Counted from the first letter of the stretch, positions 9,401 through 17,979 are shown. The stretch: 64,000 nucleotides of DNA from Prolixibacteraceae bacterium (GCA_019459485.1 JAIBEZ010000074.1:1-64000); one strand, 5' to 3'. The notes: generated by a model from the letters alone, not told the origin. Numbers and translations are program-made.

Positions 9401-10215
9401 GGAGTGCCCTGTTCCGACAGATAAAAATAGGTATCCGTAGAATACGAATTTTGCTGATGGGTAAAGTTGCCGGTTTGGGCATTTAGGTTAAACCGAATGC
9501 TTCCGGAGGAATAAAAGAACAAACAATCTTTGTTTGCATTGTCTTTTCCCTTCCAAACAGGATACGCCAGCAAGTCATCGGACTTTAAATCTTTGTTTAA
9601 AACCGGCAGCATAAGCCCTCCGTTTCCATACAGCACCACTTTTTCAGGATTGGCAAAACCCCATAATCTTAACTGATCGAATGTGATTTTGTATATACCT
9701 TTATTACTGGTTTTTATTTTTGTCCATTTTCCTGAAGCAAGGAAAGATCCTGACTTCCACTGGTAACTAGCCGTTGCTGATTTCAGCGATTTGGAAGTTT
9801 CGCTGACAGACAATGTGAATTCAGTTAATTTCAGGATTTGATTGTCTCTTTTAACAAATGGAAAAACAGACACACGCATATAGGTTTTACCTGCTGAAGT
9901 ACCAATCTCTCTGGAATATTTCAGTTCGGCTCCAATCGAATCAGGCATTGTGATTGAAGGATTGTTGAAAGGTTCGAATACGGTATTTGAAACAGAAACT
10001 TCAGCATTTGAAGATTGCAGTTCGAAATTTTCTATCCAGAGAGGCAATTTGCTTTTTCCGGTTAAAACAGCTCCTTCAAAAAAATCCGGACCTTGAATTA
10101 ATTCAGATTTAGCAACCGAATTGGGTTGATGCCATACAATTGCTCTTTGAAAATCGACCGACCAGAGTAGAGTGGCATTAAAAAGCATCACCAAAAAAAG
10201 CAATAAACTTCGCAT
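6469..10215 (-). CDS. porU: Type IX secretion sortase PorU (C25 gingipain-like peptidase)
   Basis: This 1248-residue secreted protein has an N-terminal signal (MRSLLLFLVMLFNATLLWS), a long beta-rich region, a C25-family catalytic domain, and a C-terminal Ig-like/sorting-type domain with CYPNPVQDQTNFVF. Catalytic residues are visible: His at about 763 in YTGHANAENL and Cys at about 797 in TATCEFSRFDD. PorU removes the C-terminal sorting domain from type IX cargo and transfers the protein to lipopolysaccharide at the cell surface. It is divergent from gldJ, with the two promoters sharing a 311-bp gap, and porV follows in the same direction. Length and order match characterised PorU loci. Confidence 0.95.
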   Translation of the reverse strand: MRSLLLFLVMLFNATLLWSVDFQRAIVWHQPNSVAKSELIQGPDFFEGAVLTGKSKLPLWIENFELQSSNAEVSVSNTVFEPFNNPSITMPDSIGAELKYSREIGTSAGKTYMRVSVFPFVKRDNQILKLTEFTLSVSETSKSLKSATASYQWKSGSFLASGKWTKIKTSNKGIYKITFDQLRLWGFANPEKVVLYGNGGLMLPVLNKDLKSDDLLAYPVWKGKDNANKDCLFFYSSGSIRFNLNAQTGNFTHQQNSYSTDTYFYLSEQGTPLLIEKAAELTESAGRQVATFPNYTFYEKELLNLISSGSQWFGERFNQGASHSVSLSLDNPDLSKAAAITVATAGKSSDPSSLNVFINGKTIGSIVFQALAPNDATQVYAHERIVNYSETLPSKNIALKLTYNADNSLSEAWLDYISVNYQSNLTMAGDVTFFRGRGAEGTAQISEFVLSGATSGLKIFDVTNLHQTVEMPASFADSQMKFKSNSPLMMEYVAFNPSGATISVPELVGDVANQNLHAADLAEMIIVAHPTFTNVANELAEFHRTTDQMSVQVVTPEVIYNEFSGGLPDPSGFRNYFRMCYDRGNQSGKKTLKYILLLGDGTFDNRNIQGKNLNFIPTYQSVNSLSPTESFVTDDFFVMLDENEGISNGIIDLGIGRIPARTKDEAEIVLDKIMNYRLQETMGNWRNVVTFIGDDEDNSTHMWQSEQIANLVNANYPAFYTDKIYFDAFRQISTSGGEKYPDVTAAINNRVKQGTLVMNYTGHANAENLADEKVLDVGTINSWSNSKRLPIFVTATCEFSRFDDNETSAGEHILFNPIGGGIGLFSTTRLVYSGANFTLNRQFFKNIFEKDEQGNHLRMGDVMRQAKASANTGINQLNFTLLGDPALRLAYPDFQVKTSTINNKDVNVQTDTIGSLTVVTIRGFVADNSGAKMTSFNGEIIPTVYDKAMQVETLGNSGETPMDYTVQNNIIYKGLASVKDGEFEFSFFVPKDISFKLGKGKILYYAYNETMDAHGSFDGFYLGGSSGSSISDSKGPEIDLFLNTESFKDGGKVSASSVLIANIADENGINTAGTGIGHDITAVLDGDYSNILVLNDFFQYDKNSYTSGKIVFPLSNLAEGNHTLTVKVWDVLNNSSEVEINFVVKDDLRIEDLVCYPNPVQDQTNFVFTHNQPDETFDVTLEVFQASGTRVDMLQRKVGSQGTESLPFEWTPSSRLVKMTPGVYIYRITATIDGKTGSASGRLVYVYR

Positions 10216-10397
10216 TTTCGTGTTTTAAATAAATTATTCACTAAACGATCAAACAGGATTTATATTGTTAGCTTATGTTTCTGACACCAACATTTTCCAC
10301 GCAGACGCCTCAAGCGAAAAGCAAAAGTACAAAGTTCAAACAACTTCGTGCCAAAAAAAGTTTGAATACGCGAACAATATCAATTCAACAATTTAGT

Positions 10398-10405
10398 TAT
10401 ATTTG
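10398..10405 (+). promoter_or_regulatory. Bacteroidota -7 promoter element for gldJ
   Basis: TATATTTG matches the TAnnTTTG -7 consensus exactly. No good TTTG -33 box is found at the usual 19-21 bp upstream, so the promoter is plausible but not certain. Transcription would start near 10412, placing the leader element inside the 5' untranslated region of gldJ. Confidence 0.45.
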
Positions 10406-10439
10406 TGGGTCTTAAAAAAAACGGAAAAGATATAAACAG

Positions 10440-10497
10440 ATGAAACGAGCCATCCCGGTAAATCGGACACAGGAGGATGAATATTGGCGAGTTCCAT
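10440..10497 (+). promoter_or_regulatory. ATGAAACGA leader element, short form (copy E1, gldJ leader)
   Basis: The element starts with ATGAAACGA and ends with GAGTTCCAT. A GCCA (10449-10452) to TGGC (10485-10488) stem encloses a CCG-gtaaat-CGG hairpin. About 30 nt later gldJ begins. The same start, end and closing stem occur in the nnr leader (E2), including the following TGGCAATTAAAAA. The initial ATG also opens a 22-codon reading frame ending at the TAA in CAATTAA. It could be a structured leader RNA, a leader peptide, or a REP-type repeat. Confidence 0.5.
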
Positions 10498-10526
10498 GTG
10501 GCAATTAAAAAACAAATTATAAACAC

Positions 10527-11975
10527 ATGAAATTAAAATCCATAATGTTATTTGGTCTTGCTGCATTAATGGCAGGGTGCGGATTATTTGGAAAGGGTGG
10601 CGGAAAATCAGACACATCACATTCAACAGGATGGCAATTTGGCGATCCCAAACTGGGTGGCTTTCAGGCTGATGACAATTATGCACAGGCAACAGGTCCC
10701 GGATTGATTTTCATACAGGGAGGAACATTCTCGATGGGTCGCGTTGAACAGGATGTGATGTTCGACTGGAACAATCTTCCGAGAAGAGTTACGGTTGCTT
10801 CCTTTTACATGGATGAATCTGAGGTTTCAAACCTTGATTACCGCGAATATCTTTTCTGGCTGAGAAGGGTTTATCCGGAAAATCCCGAAAAATACCAAAC
10901 TGCACTGCCCGACACATTGGTTTGGCGTGAAGAATTGGCATACAATGAACCGTATGTTAACAATTATCTTCGTCATCCGGCATACGGAAACTATCCTGTT
11001 GTGGGAGTTTCATGGAAACAGGCTGATTCGTATTCAAAATGGAGAACCGATCGCGTTAACGAAAAAGTTCTTATCGATAAAGGTGTTATCACTCCTGACG
11101 AGGCGCAAAGTGGCCAAAATGTATTTACTACCGAATCGTTCCTTGCAGGATTGTATCAGGGTACCGAAGGAAAAAAACCACTTACAGACGCTTCAGGTGC
11201 AGGCCGCAGGGTGCGTTGGGAAGATGGCCTTTTGCTGCCAAACTATCGCCTGCCAACCGAAGCTGAATGGGAATATGCAGCCCTTGGCCTGGTTGGAAAC
11301 ACCGAAGATGAATTATTGACCGACCGTAAATTATATCCATGGAACGGAAATTATCTTCGTGATGACTCTAAAAAAACCAAGGGAAGAATGATGGCCAACT
11401 TTACACGTGGCAGGGGTGACTTGATGGGTATGGCAGGTTCACTTAACGACAATGCCGATATTACCGCTCCTGTGATGTCGTACCAACCAAACGATTACGG
11501 CCTTTATTGTATGGCCGGAAATGTAAACGAATGGGTATATGATGTTTACCGCCCGCTATCATCCGATGATGTGGCAGAATTTCAACCTTTCCGCGGAAAT
11601 ACATTTACAAAATACCGCACCGATGCAGAAGGAAAGCTAATGCGTGACATCTACGGTGAATTAATTAAAGATACAATTGCCGATGCCCGTAACTTCAAGG
11701 ATGGCGATTATCGTTCGCAAATTATTGAAGGAGAAGACTGGAATGCATTAAAAGAAAAAACACAAACCAATTCGATGTATATCCAATCTGATAAAGAAGG
11801 TCAGTTCTCTTCATTGATCTCCGACAATACCCGCGTTTTTAAAGGAGGAAGCTGGAAAGATCGCCCTTATTGGTTGATTCCCGGAACACGAAGGTATATG
11901 CCTGAAACAGAAGCATCCAATGACCTTGGATTCCGTTGCGCGATGACACGCGTTGGAAGTCCTGATGGATTTTAA
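10527..11975 (+). CDS. gldJ: Gliding motility / type IX secretion lipoprotein GldJ
   Basis: This 482-residue lipoprotein has a lipobox ending at Cys18 (LAALMAGC). The mature part is a formylglycine-generating-enzyme-like fold (FGE-sulfatase domain) without evidence of enzymatic activity: GLIFIQGGTFSMGR, FYMDESEVSNLDYREYLFW, PVVGVSWKQADSYSKWR, LPTEAEWEYAA, GNVNEWVYDVYRP, then VFKGGSWKDRPYWL and LGFRCAM. GldJ is an outer-membrane lipoprotein needed for type IX secretion and for stability of GldK/L/M/N-type components. GldK is a homologous alternative, but the location beside porU/porV and upstream of murF matches gldJ. A terminator lies between it and murF. Confidence 0.92.
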   Translation: MKLKSIMLFGLAALMAGCGLFGKGGGKSDTSHSTGWQFGDPKLGGFQADDNYAQATGPGLIFIQGGTFSMGRVEQDVMFDWNNLPRRVTVASFYMDESEVSNLDYREYLFWLRRVYPENPEKYQTALPDTLVWREELAYNEPYVNNYLRHPAYGNYPVVGVSWKQADSYSKWRTDRVNEKVLIDKGVITPDEAQSGQNVFTTESFLAGLYQGTEGKKPLTDASGAGRRVRWEDGLLLPNYRLPTEAEWEYAALGLVGNTEDELLTDRKLYPWNGNYLRDDSKKTKGRMMANFTRGRGDLMGMAGSLNDNADITAPVMSYQPNDYGLYCMAGNVNEWVYDVYRPLSSDDVAEFQPFRGNTFTKYRTDAEGKLMRDIYGELIKDTIADARNFKDGDYRSQIIEGEDWNALKEKTQTNSMYIQSDKEGQFSSLISDNTRVFKGGSWKDRPYWLIPGTRRYMPETEASNDLGFRCAMTRVGSPDGF

Positions 11976-11997
11976 AGAAAAAAATTCAATTCAATAT

Positions 11998-12035
11998 AAA
12001 AACCTCATTTTTGAAAAAGTGAGGTTTTCTTTTTT
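11998..12035 (+). terminator. Rho-independent terminator after gldJ
   Basis: An AACCTCA stem (12001-12007) pairs with TGAGGTT (12020-12026), extended by flanking A/T pairs and followed by a T-rich run. It lies only a few bases before the murF start, so it probably attenuates read-through from gldJ into murF. Confidence 0.75.
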
Positions 12036-12043
12036 AATAAATC

Positions 12044-13336
12044 ATGGAAACAGCCAAATTATATCAACTTTTCAGGCAGTACCCGATAGTAACTACAGAC
12101 TCCAGGAGCATCCCGGCCAACAGCATTTTCTTTGCTTTGAAAGGGGAGAATTTCAACGGGAATAAATACGCTGGAGAGGCGTTGTCAAAAGGTGCAGCTT
12201 TTGCAATAATTGACGAGCCTGAATTTGTCGTTGATGACCGGATGATTTTGGTGGAAGATGTTTTGACCAGCTTGCAGAAACTGGCCAGATTTCATCGCGA
12301 CGAACTTAAAATACCAGTGCTGGCAATCACCGGAACAAATGGAAAAACGACCACCAAAGAGCTAATCGCTGCAGTGTTGTCAAAGAAATTTAAAGTTAAT
12401 TACACTCAGGGCAACCTAAATAACCATATCGGAGTTCCGCTAACCATTTTGTCAATGACCCCGGAAACAGAAATCGGAATTATTGAAATGGGCGCAAATC
12501 ACATTGGCGAGATCAAACTTTTGTGCGACATCGCCAATCCTGATTTTGGACTGGTAACAAATATGGGGAAAGCTCATCTGGAAGGATTTGGCTCTTTTGA
12601 AGGCGTCATCCAAACAAAGTCTGAAATGTACGGTTTCCTCAGGCAGAAAGGGGGAAAATGCTTTATCAATGCAGACAATCCTCTTTTGATTAAACAGGCA
12701 AAAGATCTGGAGCAAATTACCTACGGAAAATCGGACGGCTGTTTTTTGACCGGCGAATTGGCCACTACCGGATACAGCCTGGTGGTTAAGGCACTTTTTC
12801 CGAAAGGCTGGCTATATTTAAAATCGAAATTAATTGGCGACTACAATTTCGAGAATCTTCTTGCTGCGGCCTGCATTGGTAAATATTTCGAAGTTGACCC
12901 GTTGCAAATCCAGAAAGCCCTGGAAGAATACACCCCTTCGAACAACCGTTCACAACTGATCAGGAAAGAAAAGAATACCGTTATAATGGATGCCTACAAC
13001 GCAAATCCAACCAGCATGATGATGGCCCTCACCAATTTTGCAAACATTCAGAACGACCAAAAATGTGTCATATTGGGGGATATGCTCGAGTTGGGCGAAG
13101 CATCAGACGAAGAGCACCAGAAAATCGTAGATTTTATTGAATCACAAAATTTTTCAGAAGTATATTTAGTTGGTCCGCAATTTAAAAAGGCAACTACCGG
13201 AAATAAAAAAAAGAAGTTCGACAACGCCGAACTCCTTTCCAACTACCTAAAAACACAACCTATTGAAAATAAACTAATTCTTATAAAAGGTTCCAGAGGA
13301 ATACATCTTGAGAAAATTCTGGAAATATTGTCGTAA
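12044..13336 (+). CDS. murF: UDP-N-acetylmuramoyl-tripeptide--D-alanyl-D-alanine ligase
   Basis: Adds D-Ala-D-Ala to the UDP-MurNAc tripeptide, the last cytoplasmic step of peptidoglycan precursor synthesis. The 430-residue product has the three Mur ligase domains: an N-terminal substrate domain (TDSRSIPANSIFFALKGENF), the ATP-binding central domain with P-loop AITGTNGKTTTKE and the IIEMGANHIGEI segment, and a C-terminal domain with IMDAYNANPTSM and VILGDMLELG. All signatures are intact. The gldJ-murF order is conserved in other Bacteroidota. It converges with the thioredoxin gene 5 bp downstream. Confidence 0.97.
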   Translation: METAKLYQLFRQYPIVTTDSRSIPANSIFFALKGENFNGNKYAGEALSKGAAFAIIDEPEFVVDDRMILVEDVLTSLQKLARFHRDELKIPVLAITGTNGKTTTKELIAAVLSKKFKVNYTQGNLNNHIGVPLTILSMTPETEIGIIEMGANHIGEIKLLCDIANPDFGLVTNMGKAHLEGFGSFEGVIQTKSEMYGFLRQKGGKCFINADNPLLIKQAKDLEQITYGKSDGCFLTGELATTGYSLVVKALFPKGWLYLKSKLIGDYNFENLLAAACIGKYFEVDPLQIQKALEEYTPSNNRSQLIRKEKNTVIMDAYNANPTSMMMALTNFANIQNDQKCVILGDMLELGEASDEEHQKIVDFIESQNFSEVYLVGPQFKKATTGNKKKKFDNAELLSNYLKTQPIENKLILIKGSRGIHLEKILEILS

Positions 13337-13341
13337 CTAAA

Positions 13342-13713
13342 TTAATTTATGACTGGTTTCTGAACCTTCAGAACTTCGGCTATCGCCTGTTCAAAAGTTG
13401 ATTTCGGAAGAGCTCCCATAGCCATTTGTGGCTGACCTTCAAGCGGCACAAACAACAATGAAGGAATACTTTGTACACCAAATACAGCCGACAATTCACG
13501 CTCGTCTTCGGTATTCACCTTGTAAATTACCAGATTACTGCCATATTCCTTTTGCAGTTCTTCCAACACCGGGGCAACCATTTTGCATGGACCGCACCAA
13601 TCGGCATAAAAATCAATCATACAAGGAGTTGTTCCTTCAAATTTCCATTCCTTATTGAGTTCAAAGTTGAATACTTTTTCTTTGAATGTCTCTTTGGTTA
13701 AATGTTCTAACAT
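13342..13713 (-). CDS. Thioredoxin
   Basis: A 123-residue classical thioredoxin with the active site WCGPCK (in MIDFYADWCGPCKMVAPVL), the YKVNTEDERELSAVFGVQSI segment and the cis-proline region SIPSLLFVP. It has a short N-terminal extension (MLEHLTKETFKEKVFNFEL) and no signal peptide, so it acts in the cytosol as a disulfide reductant. Present as a single gene, convergent with murF. trxA would be a reasonable name, but Bacteroidota carry several paralogs, so the symbol is left blank. Confidence 0.95.
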   Translation of the reverse strand: MLEHLTKETFKEKVFNFELNKEWKFEGTTPCMIDFYADWCGPCKMVAPVLEELQKEYGSNLVIYKVNTEDERELSAVFGVQSIPSLLFVPLEGQPQMAMGALPKSTFEQAIAEVLKVQKPVIN

Positions 13714-14058
13714 GATTTTGAATTTTAATTATATAAATATCTACATTTTCTGATATATGCATATCAATTCATATGCCATTAAAATAAAAAGTTTTTATTG
13801 AGTGCTAAAAAGCAATAAATGGTAATTTTGTCACAATTATAAAAACAAATTGTCATATATACTTATTTAAATACAACATTTCCTGAATTTATTACATGAA
13901 ACGAACATGCCGCTGAAATGATTCAAAGGTGGCGGCACAAAAAGAAAATGAAAATTAATGTTTAATGTGGATGCTTTCTGGCATGTGAGTTCTCCCGACA
14001 GATCGGGACAAGCTATGAGAACGCTTAATAATCAATTAATTAATAACAATATTTTCGA
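13714..14058. other. Divergent intergenic region with long leader of cca
   Basis: The left half is AT-rich and should carry the promoters of thioredoxin (reverse) and cca (forward). The right half is filled by the ATGAAACGA element (13896-14022), listed separately, and a short AT-rich run up to the cca ATG. I found no convincing -33/-7 pair and no extra gene. Confidence 0.5.
13896..14022 (+). promoter_or_regulatory. ATGAAACGA leader element, long form (copy E3, cca leader)
   Basis: Starts ATGAAACGAAC, then ATGCC (13907-13911) pairs with GGCAT (13980-13984). The conserved GAGTTC (13987-13992) overlaps a second stem, GTTCTC with GAGAAC (14017-14022), that holds a TCCCGA-caga-TCGGGA palindrome. 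A TGCCGC...GCGGCA hairpin can also form inside. Similarity to the reverse-strand copy E4 continues through the AT-rich spacer to the cca start codon context (…TTTTCGAATGAA against TTTTTTCGGATGAA). The first ATG opens a tiny frame (MKRTCR, stop). Confidence 0.5.
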
Positions 14059-15474
14059 ATGAAGAAACATTTGAACCATCCTATATTTAAAGTCATTTCA
14101 GAGGCTGCCGACCAATTAAAACAGGAAACGTATGTCATCGGCGGTTTTGTCAGGGATTTGATTTTAAACCGCAACTCACCGGACATTGATGTTGTTACTG
14201 TTGGAAGCGGCATTGAACTTGCTGAAATAGTCGCAAAAAAATTAGGTCCAAATATTCAGGTCAGTGTTTTTAAAACTTTTGGAACTGCCATGCTTAAATA
14301 TCAGTCGCTTGAAGTTGAATTTGTTGGTGCACGAAAAGAATCGTACAACGAAGATTCGCGCAAGCCAATGGTCGAAAATGGCACGCTGGAAGAAGACCAG
14401 AACCGGCGGGATTTCACCATCAATGCGCTGGCAATTTGCCTGAACAAAGATCGTTTTGGGGAAATGATTGATCCGTTTGGAGGAATTCAGGACATAACGG
14501 ATAAGATTATCCGTACTCCGCTCGAACCCGGAATTACCTTTTCAGATGACCCTTTGCGCATGATGCGTGCCATTCGGTTTGCTACTCAACTGGGATTCAC
14601 AATTGAAGAAAAAACACTGGAAGCTATTTCGCTCAATAAAAACCGAATCCACATTATCTCGAAAGAACGAATCGGGGAAGAACTAAACAAAATAATTCTT
14701 TCCGCTAAACCTTCAGTTGGGTTCAGGTTGCTTGACAAAACCGGTTTGCTTGAAATCATTTTTCCTGAATTGCACCGGATGAAAGGACGCGAAGTTGTGA
14801 AAGGAGTTGGACATAAAGATAACTTTTACCACACCCTGGAGGTGCTTGACAGAATTGCGCCCAACACAAACAATCTGTGGCTCAGATGGTCGGCACTGTT
14901 GCACGACATTGCCAAACCTGCGACAAAAAAGTACTCGCCACAACTTGGCTGGACTTTTTATTCGCACAATTTTGTGGGAGCCAAAATGGTACCTGCACTG
15001 TTTAAAAGAATGAAATTCCCGCTGAATGAAAAGATGAAATATGTGCAGAAGATTGTTGAACTTCACATGCGTCCAATCGTGCTTTCTGAAGAAGTGGTTA
15101 CTGATTCGGCCATACGTCGGTTATTGTTCGAGGCAGGCGATGATGTGGATGATTTGATGACACTTTGCGAAGCAGACATCACTTCTAAAAATCCCGAAAA
15201 AGTCGCAAAGTACTACGGAAATTTTCAGCTTGTCAGGCAAAAACTGAAAGACCTTGAAGAACGTGATCACATCCGAAATTTCCAGCCACCGGTTTCAGGG
15301 GAAACCATTATGGAAGTTTTCGGACTGGAACCTTGCCGCGAAGTGGGTTTGATAAAAGCAGCAATAAAAGATGCAATTCTCGATGGTATCATTCCAAACG
15401 AACATGATCCGGCATATCAATTCATGCTTGAAAAAGGAAAAGAAATGGGATTAATTCCTGTTACCAATCAATGA
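14059..15474 (+). CDS. CCA tRNA nucleotidyltransferase / poly(A) polymerase family with HD domain
   Basis: This 471-residue nucleotidyltransferase has the head-domain signatures GGFVRDLILNR and PDIDVVTVG (metal-binding D-x-D), the RRDFTINALAI motif, and the RMMRAIRFATQLGF motif. A C-terminal HD phosphohydrolase domain follows (WSALLHDIAKPATKKY). Such proteins add or repair the CCA end of tRNAs. Since the partial tRNA at the window end shows no encoded CCA, an adding enzyme is needed. Strictly, CCA-adding and poly(A) polymerase activities cannot be separated by sequence alone. Its leader carries one of the ATGAAACGA elements. Its last codons overlap the convergent endonuclease-like gene by 7 bp. 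Confidence 0.92.
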   Translation: MKKHLNHPIFKVISEAADQLKQETYVIGGFVRDLILNRNSPDIDVVTVGSGIELAEIVAKKLGPNIQVSVFKTFGTAMLKYQSLEVEFVGARKESYNEDSRKPMVENGTLEEDQNRRDFTINALAICLNKDRFGEMIDPFGGIQDITDKIIRTPLEPGITFSDDPLRMMRAIRFATQLGFTIEEKTLEAISLNKNRIHIISKERIGEELNKIILSAKPSVGFRLLDKTGLLEIIFPELHRMKGREVVKGVGHKDNFYHTLEVLDRIAPNTNNLWLRWSALLHDIAKPATKKYSPQLGWTFYSHNFVGAKMVPALFKRMKFPLNEKMKYVQKIVELHMRPIVLSEEVVTDSAIRRLLFEAGDDVDDLMTLCEADITSKNPEKVAKYYGNFQLVRQKLKDLEERDHIRNFQPPVSGETIMEVFGLEPCREVGLIKAAIKDAILDGIIPNEHDPAYQFMLEKGKEMGLIPVTNQ

Positions 15475-16502
15475 TATGATAACTGGAACTTCAATAATAC
15501 CGGCAGATGGTCGGAGAATCCATCCTGGTACTTGAAACCGACATAGGTTCTTTTCGGCTTAACTCCACCATATTTTTTATCAGGCTCCAACAAAAAAGCA
15601 GCATCAAAAATTTCGGCTTTTATTGCCGTCATGAAAGAACCACTTTCAAGAAAATAATCTGAAACTATCAATTGATCGAACACCTGCCATGAATACATAT
15701 TTTTAAGGGTTTGAACCTGCTTTGTCATCCATCCAAAGGAAAGATTTATCAATTCACCTTTAATATCAGGATCGTCGCTTTTTAAGGCATTAAGTATCCG
15801 TGACAAACTTTCATCTTCGGGTGTATCGTTAAAATCACCCATACAAATTATTTTTGCTTTCGGATATTCAGTAAAAAATTCCTGAATGGATGTTTTCAAA
15901 GTTTTGGCAGCCAAACCCCGCAACCGCACTGTTTCCATCATTCCACCATACCTCGAAGGCCAGTGATTTACAAAAACATGGATGGTATCTCCATTATTCA
16001 AGATTCCGCTAACCCGAAGGATATCCCTCGATTTAAATTCATGATTTAGCGGATCAATTAATGGAATATCTTTATAATCAAAAGGTTTAAATAATTCAGA
16101 CCTGTAAATAAATGCGACATCAATTCCACGTTCATCCGGAGAATCTTTGTGAACAATCTTATAATTGAATTTATTGAGCGGGGTTTGTTTTACCAAAACT
16201 TCAAGAGCTTGCTGACTTTCAACCTCACAAAGTCCAACGAAAATCGGGGCATTCCATTTTCCGGCAGCTAAAATAACCTTGGCCAACCGATCAGCTTTGT
16301 TATAAAACCGGCTATAATTCCATCTCCTGGCTCCGTCAGGGGTAAATTCATCATCTTGTGTCAGGGAATCATTTTCGCAATCGAAGAAATTTTCCGTATT
16401 GTAAAACATGAATGTAAACTCATCGCTCAACTTATTTGCCTGAGAAAAGCATTTTGGAACATTTGAGAAAAGTATCAGCAGTACTAAAACGATGTGTCTC
16501 AT
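15468..16502 (-). CDS. Endonuclease/exonuclease/phosphatase family protein, secreted
   Basis: A 344-residue protein with a signal peptide (MRHIVLVLLILFSNVPKCFS) and a complete EEP (DNase I-like) fold: FMFYNTENFFDCEND near the N-terminus, VGLCEVESQQALEVL with the metal-binding Glu, IHVFVNHWPSRYGG with the catalytic His, ICMGDFNDTPEDES, and the C-terminal SDHLPVLLKF. EEP enzymes cleave phosphodiester or phosphomonoester bonds. Secreted Bacteroidota members may act on nucleic acids or other phosphoesters, so the substrate is open. Convergent with and slightly overlapping the CCA-adding enzyme gene. The beta-helix lipoprotein gene lies just upstream in the same direction. Confidence 0.9.
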   Translation of the reverse strand: MRHIVLVLLILFSNVPKCFSQANKLSDEFTFMFYNTENFFDCENDSLTQDDEFTPDGARRWNYSRFYNKADRLAKVILAAGKWNAPIFVGLCEVESQQALEVLVKQTPLNKFNYKIVHKDSPDERGIDVAFIYRSELFKPFDYKDIPLIDPLNHEFKSRDILRVSGILNNGDTIHVFVNHWPSRYGGMMETVRLRGLAAKTLKTSIQEFFTEYPKAKIICMGDFNDTPEDESLSRILNALKSDDPDIKGELINLSFGWMTKQVQTLKNMYSWQVFDQLIVSDYFLESGSFMTAIKAEIFDAAFLLEPDKKYGGVKPKRTYVGFKYQDGFSDHLPVLLKFQLSYH

Positions 16503-16551
16503 AATGATTGGAAAAGCGTGGCACCGAATGAGCGATAAAATTCAGGAAGAT

Positions 16552-17979
16552 TTATTTTGCTTTTTTCTCCTGACGTTCCAATGCACCAAGATCCGGACCT
16601 TTGTCAAGAAGCCGGTCGCGGCCTTTCAAATCAGTTGGAACCAGCCGGCCAATACTCAGCCTTCCGGCATCTTTGGCAGGACTTAAGGTGTCGAGCTCAA
16701 AATTATATTTCTTGTAAGGATCGACAAACTTAGGATCCAGGCCTTTCAGGATGTTGACAAAATGATCGGTATTTGATGTTTTGAACGTATCGGCCACCTG
16801 AATGAGACATTTGTCAAACTTGTAATTAAACAATGCTTCAGCTTTTTTACCAAGAAGAAGTTCGTTTCCATCAATAATATTGCCGGCGATGATACAGTTC
16901 CCAAAATTTGCTTTCGACAGATCACCAATATAATCGACTTTATATGTCACGAAATTTTGAATCCACAAGGCTGGAGTTGTGCGTACTTTCGATGAATAAC
17001 CACCCCAATAATTGGCGATGGTCGAATGATTAAATTCATAGCTGCCGCCCACCAATAAAGCAACGCCAAAAGATCCACAATTGGTAATTAGACAGTTATC
17101 GGCCACAATTTCAGATTTCATGGCAAAAATTCCTGCAAACGCCATATTCTGAATCTTTGTATTGGACAGCTTGACCGTGGCAAAACCTTCATCTTCAATG
17201 TTACCAACTTGCAAGCCGATGTTGGCATTTTTTATTTCAACATTCGTGAATTCGTTGTTTAAACTTCCCGAATACAATAAAATACCATTCCATTGATCAG
17301 GTACATTTGAATATACATCCTCGAGCCTGTCGCCATGAAAAACAATTGGGTTTTCAACAGTTCCTTTGGCCAACACCTTGCCTTTAACATACAAGCCAGC
17401 CTCTTTGTGAAAATAAATTTTTGTACCAGGCTCAATGGTAAGTGTCGCATTACTGTCAACAAAAGCGTAATTATACACCAGATAAGGTTTCTCGTTCGTC
17501 CACGTAGTATTCTTCAATCGCTGTTGTTTGATTAATACAAAATCTTGTCCCCAGGCAACCAGATCAACATCCTGTTTATTCGAATTGGTTAAAAAAACAA
17601 TAGAATCCTTTACAACCAACGGAAGATTTTGACCACTTGGATCAATCGTCACTTCAACAAAAATGTATAAACTATCGAATGGAGCAATTTCAAGATCATT
17701 TACTTCATTGGCAGAAACACCATTGATATTTAACCTGAAATTGGACATTTCACCCTTGGCAAGCTTGACGGAAGAGATTAAAACTTTTTGGTCATAAGGA
17801 TTGTATATTTTTAAATGCTGGGTAGTTGAACCGACGGTCGTAAAAACAGTGTCAAACATCACTGTATCAACAGAAAAACCAAGCTTCACATCCGAGGATG
17901 AAAGATACTTCTCGTCTTCGCACGAAATAAAATAGCCGAAAGCAAGTATCAGTAACAGTATGTAGCCAAGTTTCTTCAA
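16552..17979 (-). CDS. Right-handed parallel beta-helix lipoprotein
   Basis: A 475-residue putative lipoprotein: MKKLGYILLLILAFGYFISC gives a lipobox at Cys20. Residues 25-140 look like an Ig-like or DUF1573-type domain (VFTTVGSTTQHLKIYNP, LEIAPFDSLYIFVEV). From about 170 there is a right-handed beta-helix region with short repeated rungs (LTIEPGTKIYFHKEAGLYVK, NPIVFHGDRL, IKNANIGLQV, NTKIQNMAFAGIFAMKSEI). The C-terminus reads DLGALERQEK, typical of polysaccharide-lyase-like beta-helix proteins of Bacteroidota. No catalytic residues can be assigned. It is probably surface- or periplasm-exposed and may bind glycans. It shares direction with the EEP gene, 49 bp downstream. Confidence 0.8.
   Translation of the reverse strand: MKKLGYILLLILAFGYFISCEDEKYLSSSDVKLGFSVDTVMFDTVFTTVGSTTQHLKIYNPYDQKVLISSVKLAKGEMSNFRLNINGVSANEVNDLEIAPFDSLYIFVEVTIDPSGQNLPLVVKDSIVFLTNSNKQDVDLVAWGQDFVLIKQQRLKNTTWTNEKPYLVYNYAFVDSNATLTIEPGTKIYFHKEAGLYVKGKVLAKGTVENPIVFHGDRLEDVYSNVPDQWNGILLYSGSLNNEFTNVEIKNANIGLQVGNIEDEGFATVKLSNTKIQNMAFAGIFAMKSEIVADNCLITNCGSFGVALLVGGSYEFNHSTIANYWGGYSSKVRTTPALWIQNFVTYKVDYIGDLSKANFGNCIIAGNIIDGNELLLGKKAEALFNYKFDKCLIQVADTFKTSNTDHFVNILKGLDPKFVDPYKKYNFELDTLSPAKDAGRLSIGRLVPTDLKGRDRLLDKGPDLGALERQEKKAK

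Larger units (their letters stand above)
10216..10526. other. Divergent promoter region between porU and gldJ
   Basis: This gap serves both porU (reverse) and gldJ (forward). The forward side contains the -7 element at 10398-10405 and the leader element at 10440-10497, both listed separately. I see no further gene. The reverse reading frame across 10393-10692 mostly overlaps gldJ and has no protein-like features. Confidence 0.6.

Noticed and set aside
10393-10692. Reverse reading frame of 99 codons at the gldJ start
   Set aside because: Overlaps the gldJ start and leader, and the product has no protein-like features; gldJ lipobox and FGE signatures are certain.
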